DNA from: Alphaproteobacteria bacterium | GTDB taxonomy: Bacteria > Pseudomonadota > Alphaproteobacteria > JAAEOK01 | DNA: 64,000 nucleotides | Reading direction: 5' to 3' | Assembly: GCA_024244705.1 (NCBI GenBank) | Contig: JAAEOK010000112.1 | Coordinates: 62,001-126,000 of the forward strand | Shown: positions 18,159 to 27,316 of the stretch, piece after piece | Layout: each line of letters begins with the position of its first letter | How positions within the stretch are numbered: position 1 is the stretch's first letter | Made by a program: the position numbers and the translations under genes | The notes under the pieces: generated by a model | Told to the model about the DNA's origin: nothing | The model's database searches: none | What the model saw: the letters and a program-made list of their open reading frames with translations, nothing else

Positions 18159-19256
18159 CTAGTGGCGGGCGCGGTAGGTTTCCAGAATATCGTTGCCCAC
18201 GACTTCCACAGCCCGCCGCTCGAAGGTAGGTGCATCGGCGATATCCGCGAGGGCGAGTTCCGAAACGATCGGCCGGCCGCCTTGTCCGAACATGCGGGGC
18301 GCGCGAAACAAAGCCAATTCGTCGACCACGCCAGCTTTCACAAAAGCAGTGGCAATACCGGCGCCGCCTTCGACGAGCAGACGGGTTATTCCCCGGTTGG
18401 CGAGCAGCGACAACACCCCATCGACAACCGCCGAATCGTCTTCGGCACCAGCCAGCGGAATGACCTCCGCACCGACTTCCGCCAACCGCGCGTGCCATTC
18501 GGTCTCCTCACCAGGCGCGGTAAAAACCCAGGTAGGCACACGCGACGCACTCTCGACCAAAGCAAGACTTGGCTCCATGCGGCGACGCCGGTCGACGACG
18601 ATGCGGATCGGCGAGCGGTCTTCCAATCCCGGAAGGCGGCAGGTCAGCATCGGATTGTCGGTCACCGCGGTCTCGCTACCGATCAGAATGGCGTCGTGGA
18701 CGGCCCGCAGGTGATGGGCACGGCGGCGTGCCGGCTCGCCCGTAATCCATTTGCTTTGGCCGGTTTGGGCCGCGATTCTGCCGTCGAGGGTCGTCGCGGC
18801 CTTCAATGTTACCATCGGCCGGCCCCGTTCGATGCGGCTGAAAAAACCGGCATTCAGATCGACCGCAGCCTCGCGGCGCACTCCCATTTCAACTTGGATA
18901 CCAGCTTGGCGCAGCATATTGGCGCCCCCGCCCGCCACACGAGGATCGGGATCCTCGGCCGCGACCACGGCCCGGGCGATCCCGGCATCGACCAATGCCT
19001 CGGCACAAGGAGGGGTGCGGCCGTGGTGGGCGCACGGCTCCAGCGTGACATAGGCGGTGGCGCCCCTGGCTTGGCCCCTCGCCCGGGCCAACGCCTCGGT
19101 CTCGGCATGCGGCCGGCCTGTGGGTTGAGTCCAACCGCGGCCGACGATACGCCGACCGGTAACGACGACGCAGCCAACAGCGGGATTCGGTGATACACGA
19201 CCGAGACCGCGTGCGGCAAGCCGCAGCGCCAGTTCCATGAAATCGGCATCCGACAC
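18159..19256 (-). CDS. ribD: Bifunctional riboflavin deaminase/reductase
   Basis: This 365-residue protein carries out the second and third steps of riboflavin synthesis. The N-terminal cytidine-deaminase-like domain shows the zinc motif HAETEAL and PCAHHGRTPPCAEAL. The C-terminal reductase domain shows LKAATTLDGRIAAQTGQSKW and the NADPH-binding GGAGIATAF. I place the start at GTG 19256, one base after the nrdR stop. The preceding longer frame would overlap nrdR by 100 bp and adds a non-conserved basic stretch. It is co-transcribed with nrdR. Confidence 0.93.
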   Translation of the reverse strand: MSDADFMELALRLAARGLGRVSPNPAVGCVVVTGRRIVGRGWTQPTGRPHAETEALARARGQARGATAYVTLEPCAHHGRTPPCAEALVDAGIARAVVAAEDPDPRVAGGGANMLRQAGIQVEMGVRREAAVDLNAGFFSRIERGRPMVTLKAATTLDGRIAAQTGQSKWITGEPARRRAHHLRAVHDAILIGSETAVTDNPMLTCRLPGLEDRSPIRIVVDRRRRMEPSLALVESASRVPTWVFTAPGEETEWHARLAEVGAEVIPLAGAEDDSAVVDGVLSLLANRGITRLLVEGGAGIATAFVKAGVVDELALFRAPRMFGQGGRPIVSELALADIADAPTFERRAVEVVGNDILETYRARH

Positions 19257-19257
19257 T

Positions 19258-19716
19258 CTAGGATTCGTCCCCGCCGAGCTTGCCGATGAAGTCCTCGAAA
19301 TCCTTGGCCTCGCGGAAATTGCGATAGACCGATGCGAAACGGACATAGGCGACCTGATCGACATTGGCCAAAGCGTCCATGATCATTTCGCCGACAACAG
19401 AAGAGGGTATCTCGTTTTCGCCGGAACTTTCCAGGCGCCGAACGATCCCATTCACCATACGTTCGATCCGCTCGTCATCGACCGGCCGTTTGCGCAATGC
19501 TACGCGCACAGACCGAATAAGCTTGTCGCGGTCGAACGGCGCGCGCTGTCCATTCTTTTTGATGATTACCAGGTCTCGAAGCTGGACCCGCTCGAATGTC
19601 GTGAACCGCGACCCGCATGCGGGACAAAACCGTCTCCGACGAATCGCTGCGCCATCTTCAGTGGGTCGCGAATCCTTGACCTGCGTATCTTCGTTGCCGC
19701 AAAAAGGACAGCGCAT
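19258..19716 (-). CDS. nrdR: Transcriptional repressor NrdR
   Basis: This 152-residue repressor senses ATP/dATP and controls ribonucleotide reductase operons through NrdR boxes. The zinc ribbon [20 protein letters not shown] with the second pair [13 protein letters not shown] is followed by the ATP-cone domain starting [16 protein letters not shown]. Length is standard. It lies 127 bp downstream of rpiB; the serine hydroxymethyltransferase gene glyA, usually found between them in alphaproteobacteria, is not there. Confidence 0.97.
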   Translation of the reverse strand: MRCPFCGNEDTQVKDSRPTEDGAAIRRRRFCPACGSRFTTFERVQLRDLVIIKKNGQRAPFDRDKLIRSVRVALRKRPVDDERIERMVNGIVRRLESSGENEIPSSVVGEMIMDALANVDQVAYVRFASVYRNFREAKDFEDFIGKLGGDES

Positions 19717-19843
19717 GCCTCTCCCTCTCCGTACGCGACCGGCGATGCCGGTTTAATCGATTCCACGCCGCAAATGGTCAGCCTGATTTGCCCATTTGCA
19801 AACGCACTCCTTTTGGTCCCGCCCCGATTCACGGAGCATGGCG

Positions 19844-20308
19844 TTAGTCACCAGGTGCCGCCGCCGCGGCAATTGAATCGAGCTTATCGACTCGGCGTGC
19901 ATGACGGCCGCCTTCAAATTCAGTTTCAAGGAACGCCCGCAGGCAGCGCTTGGCCGTGTCGAGATCGGTGAAACGTGATCCAAGTGCGAGCACATTTGCG
20001 TCATTGTGCCGCCGCGCCAAGCGGGCTGCCTCCTCTGTATAACAGGGTGCCGCACGGATCCCGCGATGACGATTGGCGGCCATGCTGATTCCGATGCCGC
20101 TGCCGCAAACGAGAACGCCCCGACGCGCCCGACCGTCATGTATTGCTGCCGCCAGCGCATCGGCAAAATCCGGGTAATCGACGCTGTCTTCACTATTCGC
20201 ACCGAGATCGAGGACTTCATAGCCCAGCGAACTCAGCTCATGGCCGATGTCGCATTTCAGCCCGTAGCCCGCATGATCGGACGCGATTGCGATGATATCG
20301 GTGGTCAT
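19844..20308 (-). CDS. rpiB: Ribose-5-phosphate isomerase B
   Basis: This 154-residue enzyme interconverts ribose 5-phosphate and ribulose 5-phosphate, the latter being a riboflavin precursor made from the pentose pathway. The RpiB motifs ASDHAGYGLK and the anion-binding CGSGIGISMAANR are present, as is the His in RRHNDANVLALGSR. It heads the minus-strand rpiB-nrdR-rib run. The ATG at 20308 is the only sensible start. Confidence 0.95.
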   Translation of the reverse strand: MTTDIIAIASDHAGYGLKCDIGHELSSLGYEVLDLGANSEDSVDYPDFADALAAAIHDGRARRGVLVCGSGIGISMAANRHRGIRAAPCYTEEAARLARRHNDANVLALGSRFTDLDTAKRCLRAFLETEFEGGRHARRVDKLDSIAAAAAPGD

Positions 20309-20761
20309 GGGCCGAAACTAGTGTCCTCACCGTCAAGACGGGGTTCATAAGGTAGCGCGATTGGACTTACCATATATCGCGGCGCAATGCCATCGAGACA
20401 CTACTTCTGCCATGCCCTTTGGCCAATCGACCGCGGCAATGCTTCCCGAGATGACGAGTATTGATCGCCTGCGCCCGACCCCAAGACAGACAAGCCAAAA
20501 CCCAAGAAATCAGCCGAATTAGAACTTTAAAGGGCGAGTATATCGATCTTTCCCGCCGCCCCGTCTTTTGTTGCGCGGGCTAGGTTCTCTTGCCAAACAG
20601 GCCAATGCAGATCTCCAGAAGATCACCGGGACCACAAATATCTTGAATACACTAAGAATATATAGAGTAAGAAAGAAGAACCTCGCAAAGTATTATTGAC
20701 ACTGCACTCCGGCGGTGTAAAGTGCGCCGCTGATACTAAAAAGAATGTGGATGGCTAAGAA
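20309..20761. other. Intergenic region upstream of mucR
   Basis: This 453-base gap between divergent rpiB and mucR has no gene I can support. Its right half (about 20480-20700) is AT-rich, with runs such as AAGAATATATAGAG, the kind of target MucR proteins bind when autoregulating. A sigma-70-like promoter sits at 20696-20723. Confidence 0.5.
20696..20723 (+). promoter_or_regulatory. Predicted sigma-70 promoter of mucR
   Basis: TTGACA at 20696-20701 and TAAAGT at 20718-20723 are separated by 16 bases, giving a perfect -35 element and a moderate -10. Transcription would start near 20730, about 30 bases before the mucR ATG. A six-codon reading frame (ATG at 20745) ends with a TGA that overlaps the mucR ATG. 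Confidence 0.6.
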
Positions 20762-21196
20762 ATGAGTGAAGAAAACACTGCGCGTGTGCAATTGTTGACA
20801 ATGACGGCGCAGGTTGCCGCGTCGTATTTCGGCAACAATGTCGTCCCCGCAACGCAAATCCCCGAGGTCATCAAATCGGTCTATGGCTCCTTGGCTTCGC
20901 TGGATGGGCAGTCCGATGGCACGGGACAATCAAGCCAGAAACCGGCCGTCCCGATCCGCCGCTCGGTGACGCCGGACTTCGTCATCTGCCTCGAGGACGG
21001 CAAGAAGCTGAAAATGCTGAAGCGGCACTTGCGTACTACCTATGGCCTGACGCCCGAGGAATACCGGGTAAAATGGGGACTGCCCCCGGACTATCCGATG
21101 GTGGCCCCCAATTATGCCAAACAGCGGTCCAACTTCGCCAAGAAGATTGGCCTCGGCCGGAAGCCGCGGACGACGAAGCGGCGCCGGAAAAAGTAG
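20762..21196 (+). CDS. mucR: MucR/Ros family transcriptional regulator lacking one zinc ligand
   Basis: This 144-residue protein matches MucR/Ros throughout, including VTPDFVICLEDGKKLKMLKR and the downstream DYPMVAPNYAKQRS. Family members are H-NS-like global regulators of exopolysaccharide, motility and cell-cycle genes that bind AT-rich DNA through a prokaryotic zinc finger. Here Cys76, Asp79 and His89 are kept, but the fourth ligand position (usually His) is Thr93. Loss of zinc ligands is known in some Mesorhizobium homologues that still fold and bind DNA. A strong promoter and AT-rich upstream region suggest autoregulation. The C-terminus is very basic. Confidence 0.92.
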   Translation: MSEENTARVQLLTMTAQVAASYFGNNVVPATQIPEVIKSVYGSLASLDGQSDGTGQSSQKPAVPIRRSVTPDFVICLEDGKKLKMLKRHLRTTYGLTPEEYRVKWGLPPDYPMVAPNYAKQRSNFAKKIGLGRKPRTTKRRRKK

Positions 21197-21277
21197 CGAG
21201 TTTTTGTTTGGTCGGACGGGCGGCGGAAATACACGGTCCGGTTCTCGCACCCAATTCGACGTCACAACAAGTCATAG

Positions 21278-21314
21278 AAAAAGGCCCGGCGAGAAATCTC
21301 GCCGGGCCTTTCGT
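21278..21314. terminator. Bidirectional rho-independent terminator between mucR and livK
   Basis: A 13-bp GC-rich stem (21281-21293 pairing with 21298-21310) with an AAAT loop lies between the convergent genes. On the minus strand the stem is followed by a run of five T, ideal for ending the liv transcript. On the plus strand TTTCGTATTT follows, so it also ends mucR. Confidence 0.9.
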
Positions 21315-21335
21315 ATTTAGACCAGATAAGTCGAT

Positions 21336-22451
21336 TTACATCTGGTTGTATTTGCCGCTTTCCCAAATGTACCAGACATATTCGGGGTTCATGACATCAC
21401 CCTTTTCGTCAAAGGTGATTGGACCGATAACGGTCTCATAGGTCTTACCCGATTTCATCACTTCGGCAATCTTTTCGGCGTCAAAGGACCCGGCCTCGGT
21501 GGCGGCATCCGCCCAGACCTGAAACGCCGCATAGGTGTAGAGCGTATAGCCCTCGGGCTCGTAATTGTCGGCCCGGAACCGTTCGACGACAGCGAGCGCT
21601 CCGTCCTTGGCGCGCGGATCCGGCTGGAAGGTCATCAGAGTTCCGTGTCCGGCGTCGCCGGTAATCTTCCAGTACTCATCGGTAACCAGCGCATCGCCGG
21701 AAACGAGCTGCGGCTTATAGCCTTGCTCATGGGCCTGCCGAATGATCAGACCGGCCTCCGTGTGGTAGCCGCCGACATAGATTGCATCGATATTGGCGGC
21801 CTTCATCTTGGTCACGAGCGCCGAGTAATCCTTTTCGCCGGCGGTATAGGCCTCATACATGGCCTCGTTGACACCATTGCGGTTCAGATTGAGCTTGGTC
21901 TCGTCGGCCAGGCCTTTGCCGTAGGCGGTCTTGTCATGAAGGATGGCGACTTTCTTGCCCTTGAACTTGTCGGCCAAGTACATGCCAGCGGTAATGCCTT
22001 GGTAGTCGTCACGGCCACAGACGCGCAGCGTCGTGTTCCAGCCTTTCTCGGCAGCATCCTCGGTGTAGGCAGGATTCGTCGAGGCCGGAGAAACCTGGAG
22101 GATGCCTTCCTCGGCATAGACCGCCGAAGCGGGGATCGAAGAGCCGGAGCAGAAATGACCGGCCATGAAGACGACGCCCTTGCCGACCATGTCGTTGGCA
22201 ACCGCGACCGCTTGCTTGGGGTCGCAGGCATCGTCACCGATGCTCAACGAAAGCTGTTCGCCATTGACGCCACCGGCGGCATTGATGTCATTGACCGCCA
22301 TTTCCGCGCCGCGCTGCATTTGCTCGCCGAACGACGCGTACTGACCGGTCATGGGCCCCGCGGTCGCAACTTCTACGTCGGCCTGGGCCGCCGCGGCGCC
22401 CAGAGCCGTCGCCGCTGCCGCGGCAAGAATTGTGAGTTTAAAGCTAGCCAT
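21336..22451 (-). CDS. livK: Branched-chain amino acid ABC transporter substrate-binding protein
   Basis: This 371-residue periplasmic protein has a Sec signal peptide (hydrophobic alanine-rich residues 5-22, cleavage after AQA) and the type-1 periplasmic binding fold of LivJ/LivK. Typical segments are VATAGPMTGQYASFGEQMQR, NDINAAGGVNG and GHFCSGSSIPASAVYAEEGI; the family disulfide cysteines are present. An AGGGAGAAG ribosome site precedes it. It is the last gene of the liv operon and has its own 166-bp leader, consistent with extra expression of the binding protein. The ligand could be Leu/Ile/Val or another amino acid or amide; the fold does not decide. Confidence 0.92.
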   Translation of the reverse strand: MASFKLTILAAAAATALGAAAAQADVEVATAGPMTGQYASFGEQMQRGAEMAVNDINAAGGVNGEQLSLSIGDDACDPKQAVAVANDMVGKGVVFMAGHFCSGSSIPASAVYAEEGILQVSPASTNPAYTEDAAEKGWNTTLRVCGRDDYQGITAGMYLADKFKGKKVAILHDKTAYGKGLADETKLNLNRNGVNEAMYEAYTAGEKDYSALVTKMKAANIDAIYVGGYHTEAGLIIRQAHEQGYKPQLVSGDALVTDEYWKITGDAGHGTLMTFQPDPRAKDGALAVVERFRADNYEPEGYTLYTYAAFQVWADAATEAGSFDAEKIAEVMKSGKTYETVIGPITFDEKGDVMNPEYVWYIWESGKYNQM

Positions 22452-22617
22452 AGGATTACTTCTCCCTGTTGGAAAAAAACCGGGTCGACATTACCCGGTC
22501 GAGCCGACTGCCCCCGTGCAAGAGGCAGGATTAAGGCGGTTGACGTCATTGTAGCACGCAGCAACCGCGCAGCAAGACTCCGATACGGACCGGTCCCCGC
22601 TACACATCGCCGCGCCC

Positions 22618-22959
22618 TCAACCACGCTTCCGCCATGAAAGTGGCGTCGATTGCACGTACAACCAAGGATATTGCCGCACCATCTGGCGGACCCGAGTCA
22701 ATCGGTAGCCAAACAGACAAATCGCTGTCAGCACCGCCGTACATACGACGAATCCGGATATCGAAAGCAATTCGCCATCAAACAAAGAATAGGCGAAAAA
22801 ACGATTGGCCAAACCAAGCAGGGCCGAATAGGGAAATGCCTGCGAAATCGGCCGCCAGGTCAGGGCAAGACCCTGCCCTGTCATGAAGGCGGCGAAACCG
22901 AGCAGGATGACCGTTAGACCGACAAAAACGGTGACCGAGGAGCCGAGAAGACTTTCCAT
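22618..22959 (-). CDS. DUF6867-type small membrane protein in liv operon
   Basis: This 113-residue protein has three predicted membrane helices (about 8-28, 42-60, 66-86) and a conserved cytoplasmic end with GYRLTRVRQMVRQYPWLYV and SWRKRG. I recognise it as the small DUF6867 protein found inside branched-chain amino acid ABC operons of alphaproteobacteria. It lies 17 bp after livF and before livK. Its role is unknown; an accessory subunit or regulator of the LivHM channel is a reasonable inference from the constant position. Confidence 0.75.
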   Translation of the reverse strand: MESLLGSSVTVFVGLTVILLGFAAFMTGQGLALTWRPISQAFPYSALLGLANRFFAYSLFDGELLSISGFVVCTAVLTAICLFGYRLTRVRQMVRQYPWLYVQSTPLSWRKRG

Positions 22960-22976
22960 CCCGCTACCTGCCCGAG

Positions 22977-23696
22977 CTAAACTTTTGCATGTCCGCCCTC
23001 GAGATAGGCCGACCGGACTTCGTCGTTGGCCAACAATTCGTTACCGGTCCCGGTCATGAGGATTTTGCCATTCGCCATCACATAGCCACGGTGGGCGAGG
23101 CGAAGCGCGTGAAAGGCATTCTGCTCGACCAGGAACACGGTTACGCCCTGCTCACGGTTTACCTCTTCGATGACCTGGAAAATTTGTTTCACGATGAGCG
23201 GCGCCAGACCCAACGAGGGCTCGTCGAGCAGCAAAAGCCGCGGCCGGCTCATCAGGGCGCGTCCGATGGCGAGCATTTGCTGTTCGCCGCCCGACAATGT
23301 CCCGCCACGCTGACCTTGCCGCTCCCTGAGAATGGGAAACAAGCTAAACACGCGCTCGAGATCGAAATCGTAATGCTCCAAGTCGGCGGTCAGCGCGCCC
23401 ATCTGGAGGTTCTCGAGTACGGTCATGCGTGGAAAAATGCGCCGTCCCTCGGGCGACTGGGCAATGCCCATATGGACAATTTCGAAGGTCGGACGGCGGG
23501 TAATTTCTATGCCCTCGAAAACAACCGCGCCTTCCCGCGCTTGCGGGTTTCCGCAAATCGTCATCAGCGTCGTCGACTTGCCAGCACCGTTGGCGCCGAT
23601 CAGGGTTACGATCTCGCCGGCATTGACCTCGAGGTCGATGCCGCGAAGGGCCTCGATGTTGCCGTAGAAAGTATGAATGCCGGACAGGGACAGCAT
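22977..23696 (-). CDS. livF: Branched-chain amino acid ABC transporter ATP-binding protein LivF
   Basis: This 239-residue ATPase is one of two that power the importer. It shows Walker A GANGAGKST, the signature LSGGEQQMLAIGRA and Walker B LLLLDEPSLGLAP, followed by the LivF-type ending with VMANGKILMTGTG. It starts 3 bp after the livG stop and is followed by the DUF6867 gene. Confidence 0.95.
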   Translation of the reverse strand: MLSLSGIHTFYGNIEALRGIDLEVNAGEIVTLIGANGAGKSTTLMTICGNPQAREGAVVFEGIEITRRPTFEIVHMGIAQSPEGRRIFPRMTVLENLQMGALTADLEHYDFDLERVFSLFPILRERQGQRGGTLSGGEQQMLAIGRALMSRPRLLLLDEPSLGLAPLIVKQIFQVIEEVNREQGVTVFLVEQNAFHALRLAHRGYVMANGKILMTGTGNELLANDEVRSAYLEGGHAKV

Positions 23697-23699
23697 CTT

Positions 23700-24596
23700 C
23701 TAGCCCTCATCCTGCGGTGGCGGAGTGATGTTGGCCATGATCTCGGGGGGCAGTTCCTTGTCCTCTTCTTCGCCAAGATAGGCGCGAATGACGTTCGGAT
23801 CATGCCGAACTTGCTCCGGCGATCCATCGGAGATTTTCTTGCCATAATCGAGCACAACGATGTGATCCGAGATTTCCATCACCACACTCATATCGTGCTC
23901 AATCAACAGCACGCCGATTTCATGTTCATCACGGATATAGATCAACAGCTCGTTCAGCTCGCCTGATTCCCGCGGATTCAGGCCGGCCGCCGGTTCGTCC
24001 AGACAAAGCATGACCGGTTCGGTACACATGGCACGGGCGATCTCCAGCCGTCGCTGCGCGCCATAGGGTAAATTTCCGGCGTTCCAGTCGGCACGGTCGG
24101 TCAGTCGCACGCGGTCTAGCCAGTACTTCGCCAGTTCGACCGCGTCGTGCTCCGCGCTGCGGTACACCGGCAGGCCAAATAGGCCCAACAAGGTGTAGCC
24201 CGAAGCCCGCATCAGCTTGTTGTGTTGCGCGACGACCAGGTTCTCCAGAGCCGTCATCTGCGAGAACAGGCGTATGTTCTGGAACGTTCTCGCCACACCC
24301 GCCTTTTGCGAAATGCGGAATCCCTCGCTCTGTTCGAGAAGGATACGTCCATGCTGCGGATGATGAAGCGAAAGACGCCCCACCGTTGGCCGATAGAACC
24401 CTGTCAGGCAATTGAACACCGTCGTCTTGCCGGCACCGTTCGGTCCGATTATCGCGGTGATTTCCCGGTCCTTGGCCCGGAACGAAACGTCGTCGATCGC
24501 CACCAAGCCGCCGAAGCGCATGGTCAAGTGCTCGACATCTAGCAAGATGTTGCCGTCCCCGGACAAACCGGCACTTTCCGCCGCCGGCACGCTCAC
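23700..24596 (-). CDS. livG: Branched-chain amino acid ABC transporter ATP-binding protein LivG
   Basis: This ATPase of about 298 residues has Walker [10 protein letters not shown], the signature [14 protein letters not shown] (LPYG rather than LSGG, as usual in LivG) and Walker [14 protein letters not shown] place the start at GTG 24596, which overlaps the livM TGA (GTGA at 24593-24596); the frame extends to 24680 inside livM without family similarity. The tail ([20 protein letters not shown]) is a little longer than usual and acidic/proline-rich. Confidence 0.94.
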   Translation of the reverse strand: MSVPAAESAGLSGDGNILLDVEHLTMRFGGLVAIDDVSFRAKDREITAIIGPNGAGKTTVFNCLTGFYRPTVGRLSLHHPQHGRILLEQSEGFRISQKAGVARTFQNIRLFSQMTALENLVVAQHNKLMRASGYTLLGLFGLPVYRSAEHDAVELAKYWLDRVRLTDRADWNAGNLPYGAQRRLEIARAMCTEPVMLCLDEPAAGLNPRESGELNELLIYIRDEHEIGVLLIEHDMSVVMEISDHIVVLDYGKKISDGSPEQVRHDPNVIRAYLGEEEDKELPPEIMANITPPPQDEG

Positions 24597-26107
24597 GGGC
24601 CGCCTCCACCGCCGGGCGACCCATGCCCATGAAGTCGCAGCGTGGGTTCGCGGTGGGCGAGCAATCCGCTTGGTCGCCACAGCATAATCAGCACCATTCC
24701 ACCACCAAACGCCAACATGCGATATTGCTGCAGCTCGCGAAACAATTCCGGCATGCCGATCAATACGACGGCGGCAACGACGACTCCCAATTGACTACCC
24801 ATCCCGCCCAGCACAACGATCGCGAGGATCACGGCCGATTCGATAAACGTGAAGCTTTCCGGGCTGATAAATCCCTGCCGCGTGGCGAAGAAAGAACCGG
24901 CAAAGCCGCCGAACATGGCGCCGATGCCAAACGCGGTGAGCTTGGTGTTGGTTGGATTGATGCCCAGGGACCGGCATGCGATCTCGTCTTCCCGAAGCGC
25001 CTCCCAAGCGCGACCGATCGGCAGCCTGCGAATACGGATGGTAAACAGATTCACCACCATCGCCAGTGCGATGATGATGTAATAGAGATAGATGACCCGG
25101 TCTATGGGGCTGTAGGTGAGGCCAAAAAACTCGTGGAATGTGACGTCGCCCTCGGCCGCCTTTTTTGAAAACGTAAGACCGAAAAGAGACGGGCGCGGGA
25201 TACCGGAGATGCCATCCGGACCGTTGGTGAATTCATACCAATTGAGCAAAATGATGCGAACGATTTCGCCGAATCCTAACGTCACGATTGCCAGATAATC
25301 GCCACGCAGCCGAAGGACGGGAAAACCCAACAAAACGCCGAAGCTCGCGGCAAAGAAACCGGCCAGCGGTAAGCATATCCAAAAATTAAAGTCAAAATAC
25401 TGGGCCAGCAACGCGAAGCTATAGGCGCCGACGGCATAAAACGCCACATACCCGAGATCGAGGAGACCGGCGAGGCCAACAACGATATTCAGGCCCCAGC
25501 CCAACATGACGTAAGTCATCACAAGCGTGCCGATGTCGACCACCCTGCGATCGGCGAAGGGCATGAATGGCAGCGCCAAGGCAAATAGAAAAATCAGCGG
25601 ACCAATGTATTTCGCATAATGCTGAACCGCGGCGCCGATATGATCGAGCCGTTCTTCCATGTTTTCGCTGTCGCCGCGCCGGTCGTTTAGCCGCGATAAG
25701 GCGCGGATCGCGAATATTACCGCGACGACGACGATCATCCACGCCACGATTGGATCGTTGAAGGGTCGAAGCTTGGCCAAGCCGGCAGCCACTTCCGGGT
25801 CCAGGAAATACTTGGATAGCAGTATGAGGACCAAATACGCGGCAACCACGGCGCTGCCGACGAGGACCATGAAGGGGCGGTTTTCGCGGAGGCCGATCAA
25901 TGCCAATCGACCGAGAAATCCGAACACGCCTGCCGTGAGGACATCGACAAATCGGGTGGCCAATTCCATGCCGCCGGGCACGTCCTTGATATGGAAGCCG
26001 ACGAGCGGAAACGCCAACGCGCAGATGACAAACGCGGTGAGACCCGCTTCCTTCAACGCCGCCGCGGAATCAAAGCGCCGATGACCGGGCAGAGCGAGTT
26101 CGGCCAT
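24593..26107 (-). CDS. livM: Branched-chain amino acid ABC transporter permease LivM
   Basis: This 504-residue permease is longer than the usual 300-430 residues. The conserved LivM core occupies the C-terminal two thirds: [20 protein letters not shown], then [20 protein letters not shown], the EAA-type loop [20 protein letters not shown] and [18 protein letters not shown]. The N-terminal roughly 170 residues hold four extra hydrophobic segments, an arrangement seen in other proteobacterial LivM proteins of the high-molecular-mass type. It begins 3 bp after livH. Confidence 0.94.
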   Translation of the reverse strand: MAELALPGHRRFDSAAALKEAGLTAFVICALAFPLVGFHIKDVPGGMELATRFVDVLTAGVFGFLGRLALIGLRENRPFMVLVGSAVVAAYLVLILLSKYFLDPEVAAGLAKLRPFNDPIVAWMIVVVAVIFAIRALSRLNDRRGDSENMEERLDHIGAAVQHYAKYIGPLIFLFALALPFMPFADRRVVDIGTLVMTYVMLGWGLNIVVGLAGLLDLGYVAFYAVGAYSFALLAQYFDFNFWICLPLAGFFAASFGVLLGFPVLRLRGDYLAIVTLGFGEIVRIILLNWYEFTNGPDGISGIPRPSLFGLTFSKKAAEGDVTFHEFFGLTYSPIDRVIYLYYIIIALAMVVNLFTIRIRRLPIGRAWEALREDEIACRSLGINPTNTKLTAFGIGAMFGGFAGSFFATRQGFISPESFTFIESAVILAIVVLGGMGSQLGVVVAAVVLIGMPELFRELQQYRMLAFGGGMVLIMLWRPSGLLAHREPTLRLHGHGSPGGGGGP

Positions 26108-26110
26108 GGC

Positions 26111-27022
26111 TCAAACCTTCTCCATCTCGGGTTTGCCAAGTAGTCCGGTCGGCCGGAAGATCAGAATCAGCACCAGCACACCAAATGCAGCGACGTCTTT
26201 GTACTCGACGGTGAAATAGCCCGACCAGAACGTTTCGATCAGACCGATCAACAGACCCCCGAGCATGGCGCCCGGCAGCGAGCCGATACCGCCGAGGACC
26301 GCGGCCGTGAACGCCTTGAGGCCGGCCAGGAACCCGATAAAGAAGTCGATCACGCCCCAATAGAGAACAGCCATCATGCCGGCGACCGCGGCCAAGCCGG
26401 CGCCCATGACGAAGGTCAACGATATCGTGCGGTCGACATTGACGCCGACCAGCGCCGCCATGCCGCGATCCTGTTCGCAGGCCCGCTGTGCCCTGCCCAA
26501 GGGCGATCGCGCGATCATCAAAGAGAACGCGATCATCAGGCAAACCGTCAGCACGATAATGAAGACCTGCAAATAGCTCATCTGAACGACAAACCCGGTG
26601 TCGGATTCAACGATCGCGAAGCCGCCCGAGAATACCGGCGGCAACGGCTTGTTCCGCGCGCCCTGCAACAACTGCACGTAATTCTGGAAAAAAATCGACA
26701 TACCGATGGCGGAGATCAGGGCAGCCAACCGCGGAGACCCGCGCAGGGGCCGGTAGGCCACCCGTTCCAAGGACCAACCGTAAATCGACGCAAACAGCAT
26801 CGAGAACAGCAATACGATGATCAGCGCCAACGGCAACCAAGCATCGATACCGATCAGAAGGAACATGATGATCGAGCAGAAGGCGCCGATCATGTAGATC
26901 TCGCCGTGCGCGAAATTGATCATTCCGATGATCCCGTAGACCATCGTGTAGCCGATGGCGATCAACCCATAGATCATGCCCAGGGTGACGCCATTGATAA
27001 GTTGCTGCAGGAAATACTCCAT
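26111..27022 (-). CDS. livH: Branched-chain amino acid ABC transporter permease LivH
   Basis: This 303-residue permease starts at ATG 27022, preceded by AAAGGGG; the frame continues to 27112 but without similarity. Conserved LivH segments are LINGVTLGMIYGLIAIGYTM, GMINFAHGEIYMIGAF, RPLRGSPRLAALISAIGMS and the GLKAFTAAVLGGIGSLPGA region near the C-terminus. It is the first gene of the operon and pairs with LivM to form the channel. Confidence 0.95.
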   Translation of the reverse strand: MEYFLQQLINGVTLGMIYGLIAIGYTMVYGIIGMINFAHGEIYMIGAFCSIIMFLLIGIDAWLPLALIIVLLFSMLFASIYGWSLERVAYRPLRGSPRLAALISAIGMSIFFQNYVQLLQGARNKPLPPVFSGGFAIVESDTGFVVQMSYLQVFIIVLTVCLMIAFSLMIARSPLGRAQRACEQDRGMAALVGVNVDRTISLTFVMGAGLAAVAGMMAVLYWGVIDFFIGFLAGLKAFTAAVLGGIGSLPGAMLGGLLIGLIETFWSGYFTVEYKDVAAFGVLVLILIFRPTGLLGKPEMEKV

Positions 27023-27316
27023 GCGCCCCTTTGGACCTACGCCGCTATGCTGCCGTACGGCGGTGGGAAGGTGCCGCTCGGCCTCCCCATAGGGAGCGGA
27101 TGCCAAAACCAATTATTCGTTCGGTAAGCGCGACTTTGTCCGCGTTTGGCAGGCCTCACTGAACGCTCTCCACACCCTGTTCTTTGCCGGGTTCCCGTGG
27201 CGCACGGAATTTTGACGCGCCCGGCCCGTTATTGTGTCAGCGGCGAGACATAGCGCAGCCGCCTATAGGCGGCAAGTAAAATTGCGCCAACGAATCGGTG
27301 ATACCGGAAACGATCG
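27023..27316. other. Promoter region of the liv operon
   Basis: This gap of 294 bases lies between livH and the MarR gene, both on the minus strand, so it should contain the liv promoter. A 6-bp perfect hairpin GCCGCC-TATA-GGCGGC sits at 27258-27273 just after the MarR gene stop but lacks a T-run. No gene is seen. Confidence 0.4.

Noticed and set aside
15491-19256. FMN riboswitch search in the riboflavin gene run
   Set aside because: The genes overlap or are separated by only a few bases, leaving no room for an RFN element; none was seen upstream of rpiB either.
21645-22886. 413-codon open frame on the plus strand
   Set aside because: It is antisense to livK and the DUF6867 gene, both of which have clear motifs and ribosome sites.
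27258-27273. 6-bp hairpin as terminator of the MarR gene
   Set aside because: There is no T-run after it in the minus-strand direction, so I do not call a terminator.
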